The notes under the pieces were generated by a model that saw only the letters and a list, made by a program, of their open reading frames with translations, was not told the DNA's origin and did no database searches. 5,744 nt of DNA. Origin: Nocardiopsaceae bacterium (GTDB lineage Bacteria > Actinomycetota > Actinomycetes > Streptosporangiales > Streptosporangiaceae). Shown in pieces: positions 5,166-5,744 of this stretch (position 1 is its first letter; each line of letters starts with the position of its first letter). Both the position numbers and the translations under genes were made by a program. The stretch lies in NCBI GenBank assembly GCA_031254715.1, contig JAIRTY010000121.1, positions 1 through 5,744 on the forward strand. Direction: 5' to 3'.

Positions 5166-5744
5166 GCGTGACCCGCGTCCAGGTCGGCGGCGAGCATCCC
5201 TACCCGGTCGTCGTCGGCACCGGGGTGCTGGGCGAGCTGCCGTCCCTGATCGGTCCCGGGGTCCGCACCGTGGTCGTGATCCACCCGGCCGGCCTGGCCG
5301 CGATCGCGCGGCCGGTGTCCGGGGCGCTGACGGCCGCGGGTGCTCCGGTGCGGATTTCGGGGAAGGTTTCCTGGGACGGAGAGATTGATGCGCGAGTCGA
5401 CGGAAAGCTGCCCGCGGGGATGGTGCGTTTCGTGGTTCCGGATATTTTTGAAAAGCTGGACGGCATTGTGACGGCTGAAGTTCGCGTCACGGGGAACGTA
5501 TCCGATCCGATAATCGTCGGGACGGGCCGCGCGGAGGAAGGGATTTTGTCGTTCAAGGGGTATGCCCAGCAGTTCGAGGGGCTAAAGGGAGAAGCGATCC
5601 TCAGCCGCGAAAAGATAGTGATTGAGCGTTTCGAGGGAAGGAGTGGAGGCGGGTATATCGACGGCTGGGGCGAGATTCCATTGCAGGTAGACGCCGGGCA
5701 GCGTTTGTATTTTGCCGTTGATTTCTTCGACGTACGGTATCCCT
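5162..5744 (+). CDS. aroB: 3-dehydroquinate synthase AroB N-terminus (about residues 1-63), frame continuing into TamB-like sequence
   Basis: The frame opens at a GTG overlapping the aroK stop. Residues 1 to about 63 match the start of AroB, the NAD- and metal-dependent enzyme that cyclises DAHP to 3-dehydroquinate: SVTRVQVGG, then YPVVVGTGVLGELPSLIG and VRTVVVIHPAGLAAIARPVSGALTAAG. That is the usual N-terminal half of the NAD-binding domain, and its place after aroK is the standard actinobacterial order. After about residue 63 homology stops. The AroB segments expected next, including the NAD loop and the metal-binding Glu/His residues, never appear. Instead the frame runs on without a stop to the window edge (194 codons in all) as TamB-like protein. 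The AroB part cannot be functional as read here. I regard it as a genuine aroB start joined to foreign sequence, most likely by misassembly. Confidence 0.85.
   Translation, partial: MSVTRVQVGGEHPYPVVVGTGVLGELPSLIGPGVRTVVVIHPAGLAAIARPVSGALTAAGAPVRISGKVSWDGEIDARVDGKLPAGMVRFVVPDIFEKLDGIVTAEVRVTGNVSDPIIVGTGRAEEGILSFKGYAQQFEGLKGEAILSREKIVIERFEGRSGGGYIDGWGEIPLQVDAGQRLYFAVDFFDVRYP
5339..5356. other. Junction between actinobacterial and foreign DNA
   Basis: Base composition and protein family both change here. Upstream, 5161-5340 is about 78% GC by hand count, and only 2 of the first 59 aroB codons end in A or T. Downstream, 5401-5744 is about 57% GC, and some 20 of the first 57 codons from 5354 end in A or T. 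The exact breakpoint cannot be fixed: the first clearly foreign codon is ATT at 5354, but GGT GCT at 5339-5344 may already belong to the other side. No repeat, insertion-sequence end or attachment site is visible at the join. Confidence 0.8.
5354..5744 (+). CDS. Internal fragment of a TamB-like (DUF490) envelope protein
   Basis: About 130 residues in the same frame as the aroB start, open at the right edge. The pattern is that of TamB/DUF490 beta-rich repeats: ISGKVSWDGEIDARVDGKLP, then LDGIVTAEVRVTGNVSDPIIVGTGR, then LSFKGYAQQFEGLKGEAILSREKIVIERFEG, then GGGYIDGWGEIPLQV and LYFAVDFFDVRYP. The run of short amphipathic strands, the V-V-G-DP-I-G signature and the closing VRYP are what these proteins show; the last resembles deltaproteobacterial or myxobacterial members. 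TamB spans the periplasm as a long hydrophobic groove and serves outer-membrane protein or lipid transport in diderm bacteria, so it is out of place in an actinobacterium. The fragment lacks both the N-terminal anchor and the C-terminal domain. Confidence in the family is good but rests on pattern memory, not a search. Confidence 0.7.
   Translation, partial: MSGKVSWDGEIDARVDGKLPAGMVRFVVPDIFEKLDGIVTAEVRVTGNVSDPIIVGTGRAEEGILSFKGYAQQFEGLKGEAILSREKIVIERFEGRSGGGYIDGWGEIPLQVDAGQRLYFAVDFFDVRYP

Noticed and set aside
5200..5556. 118-codon minus-strand frame across the junction
   Set aside because: It spans two pieces of DNA of different origin and is antisense to recognisable AroB and TamB-like protein.
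5162..5744. A real bifunctional AroB-TamB fusion enzyme
   Set aside because: AroB stops before its catalytic residues, TamB begins in mid-domain, and the composition shift coincides with the break. Nothing suggests a working product.
1..5744. CRISPR array, tRNA or rRNA gene, insertion sequence, phage or defence system
   Set aside because: No regularly spaced repeats beyond the two-copy operator candidate, no tRNA-like cloverleaf or rRNA sequence, and no transposase, integrase, nuclease or toxin signature was found by reading.

Overview
The window reads as two unequal pieces. Bases 1 to about 5350 are very GC-rich DNA, with codon third positions almost always G or C. It uses GTG starts freely and has 4-nt GTGA gene overlaps. 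The proteins (SseB-family protein, AroC, AroK, AroB) look like those of a high-GC actinobacterium; I cannot go below phylum with confidence. The last ~390 bases (about 5354-5744) have a different base composition (57% GC by hand count over 5401-5744, against 78% over 5161-5340). They encode part of a TamB-like (DUF490) envelope protein of the kind found in diderm Gram-negative bacteria, with a deltaproteobacterial/myxobacterial flavour.

Layout. (1) Positions 1-1057, minus strand: two tightly packed genes of unknown function. The downstream one runs off the left edge and carries a long Pro/Gly/Ala-rich tail. (2) Positions 1058-1276: a gap with two inverted repeats. (3) Positions 1277-2423: a divergent pair, an NTF2/SnoaL-like small protein on the minus strand and a TetR-family repressor on the plus strand. 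They are separated by a short control region with two near-identical 21-bp direct repeats, which are good operator candidates. (4) Positions 2424-2551: a gap with a strong dyad and a -10-like hexamer placed for a leaderless transcript. (5) Positions 2552 to about 5350, plus strand: an SseB-family gene followed by aroC, aroK and the first ~60 codons of aroB. Each downstream gene starts with GTG inside the stop of the gene before it, so the cluster looks like one translationally coupled operon.

The aro genes supply the shikimate pathway. AroB makes 3-dehydroquinate from DAHP, AroK phosphorylates shikimate, and AroC makes chorismate, the precursor of aromatic amino acids, folate and quinones. 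The role of the SseB-family protein at the head of the operon is unknown. The TetR protein probably represses itself and the divergent NTF2-like gene.

The most notable observation is the junction near 5339-5356. The aroB reading frame passes without a stop into TamB-like sequence. I read this as most likely a chimeric assembly join rather than a real fusion gene. I did not find a convincing new biological system. The candidates for real biology are the unknown two-gene unit at the left and the repeat-flanked TetR/NTF2 control region.
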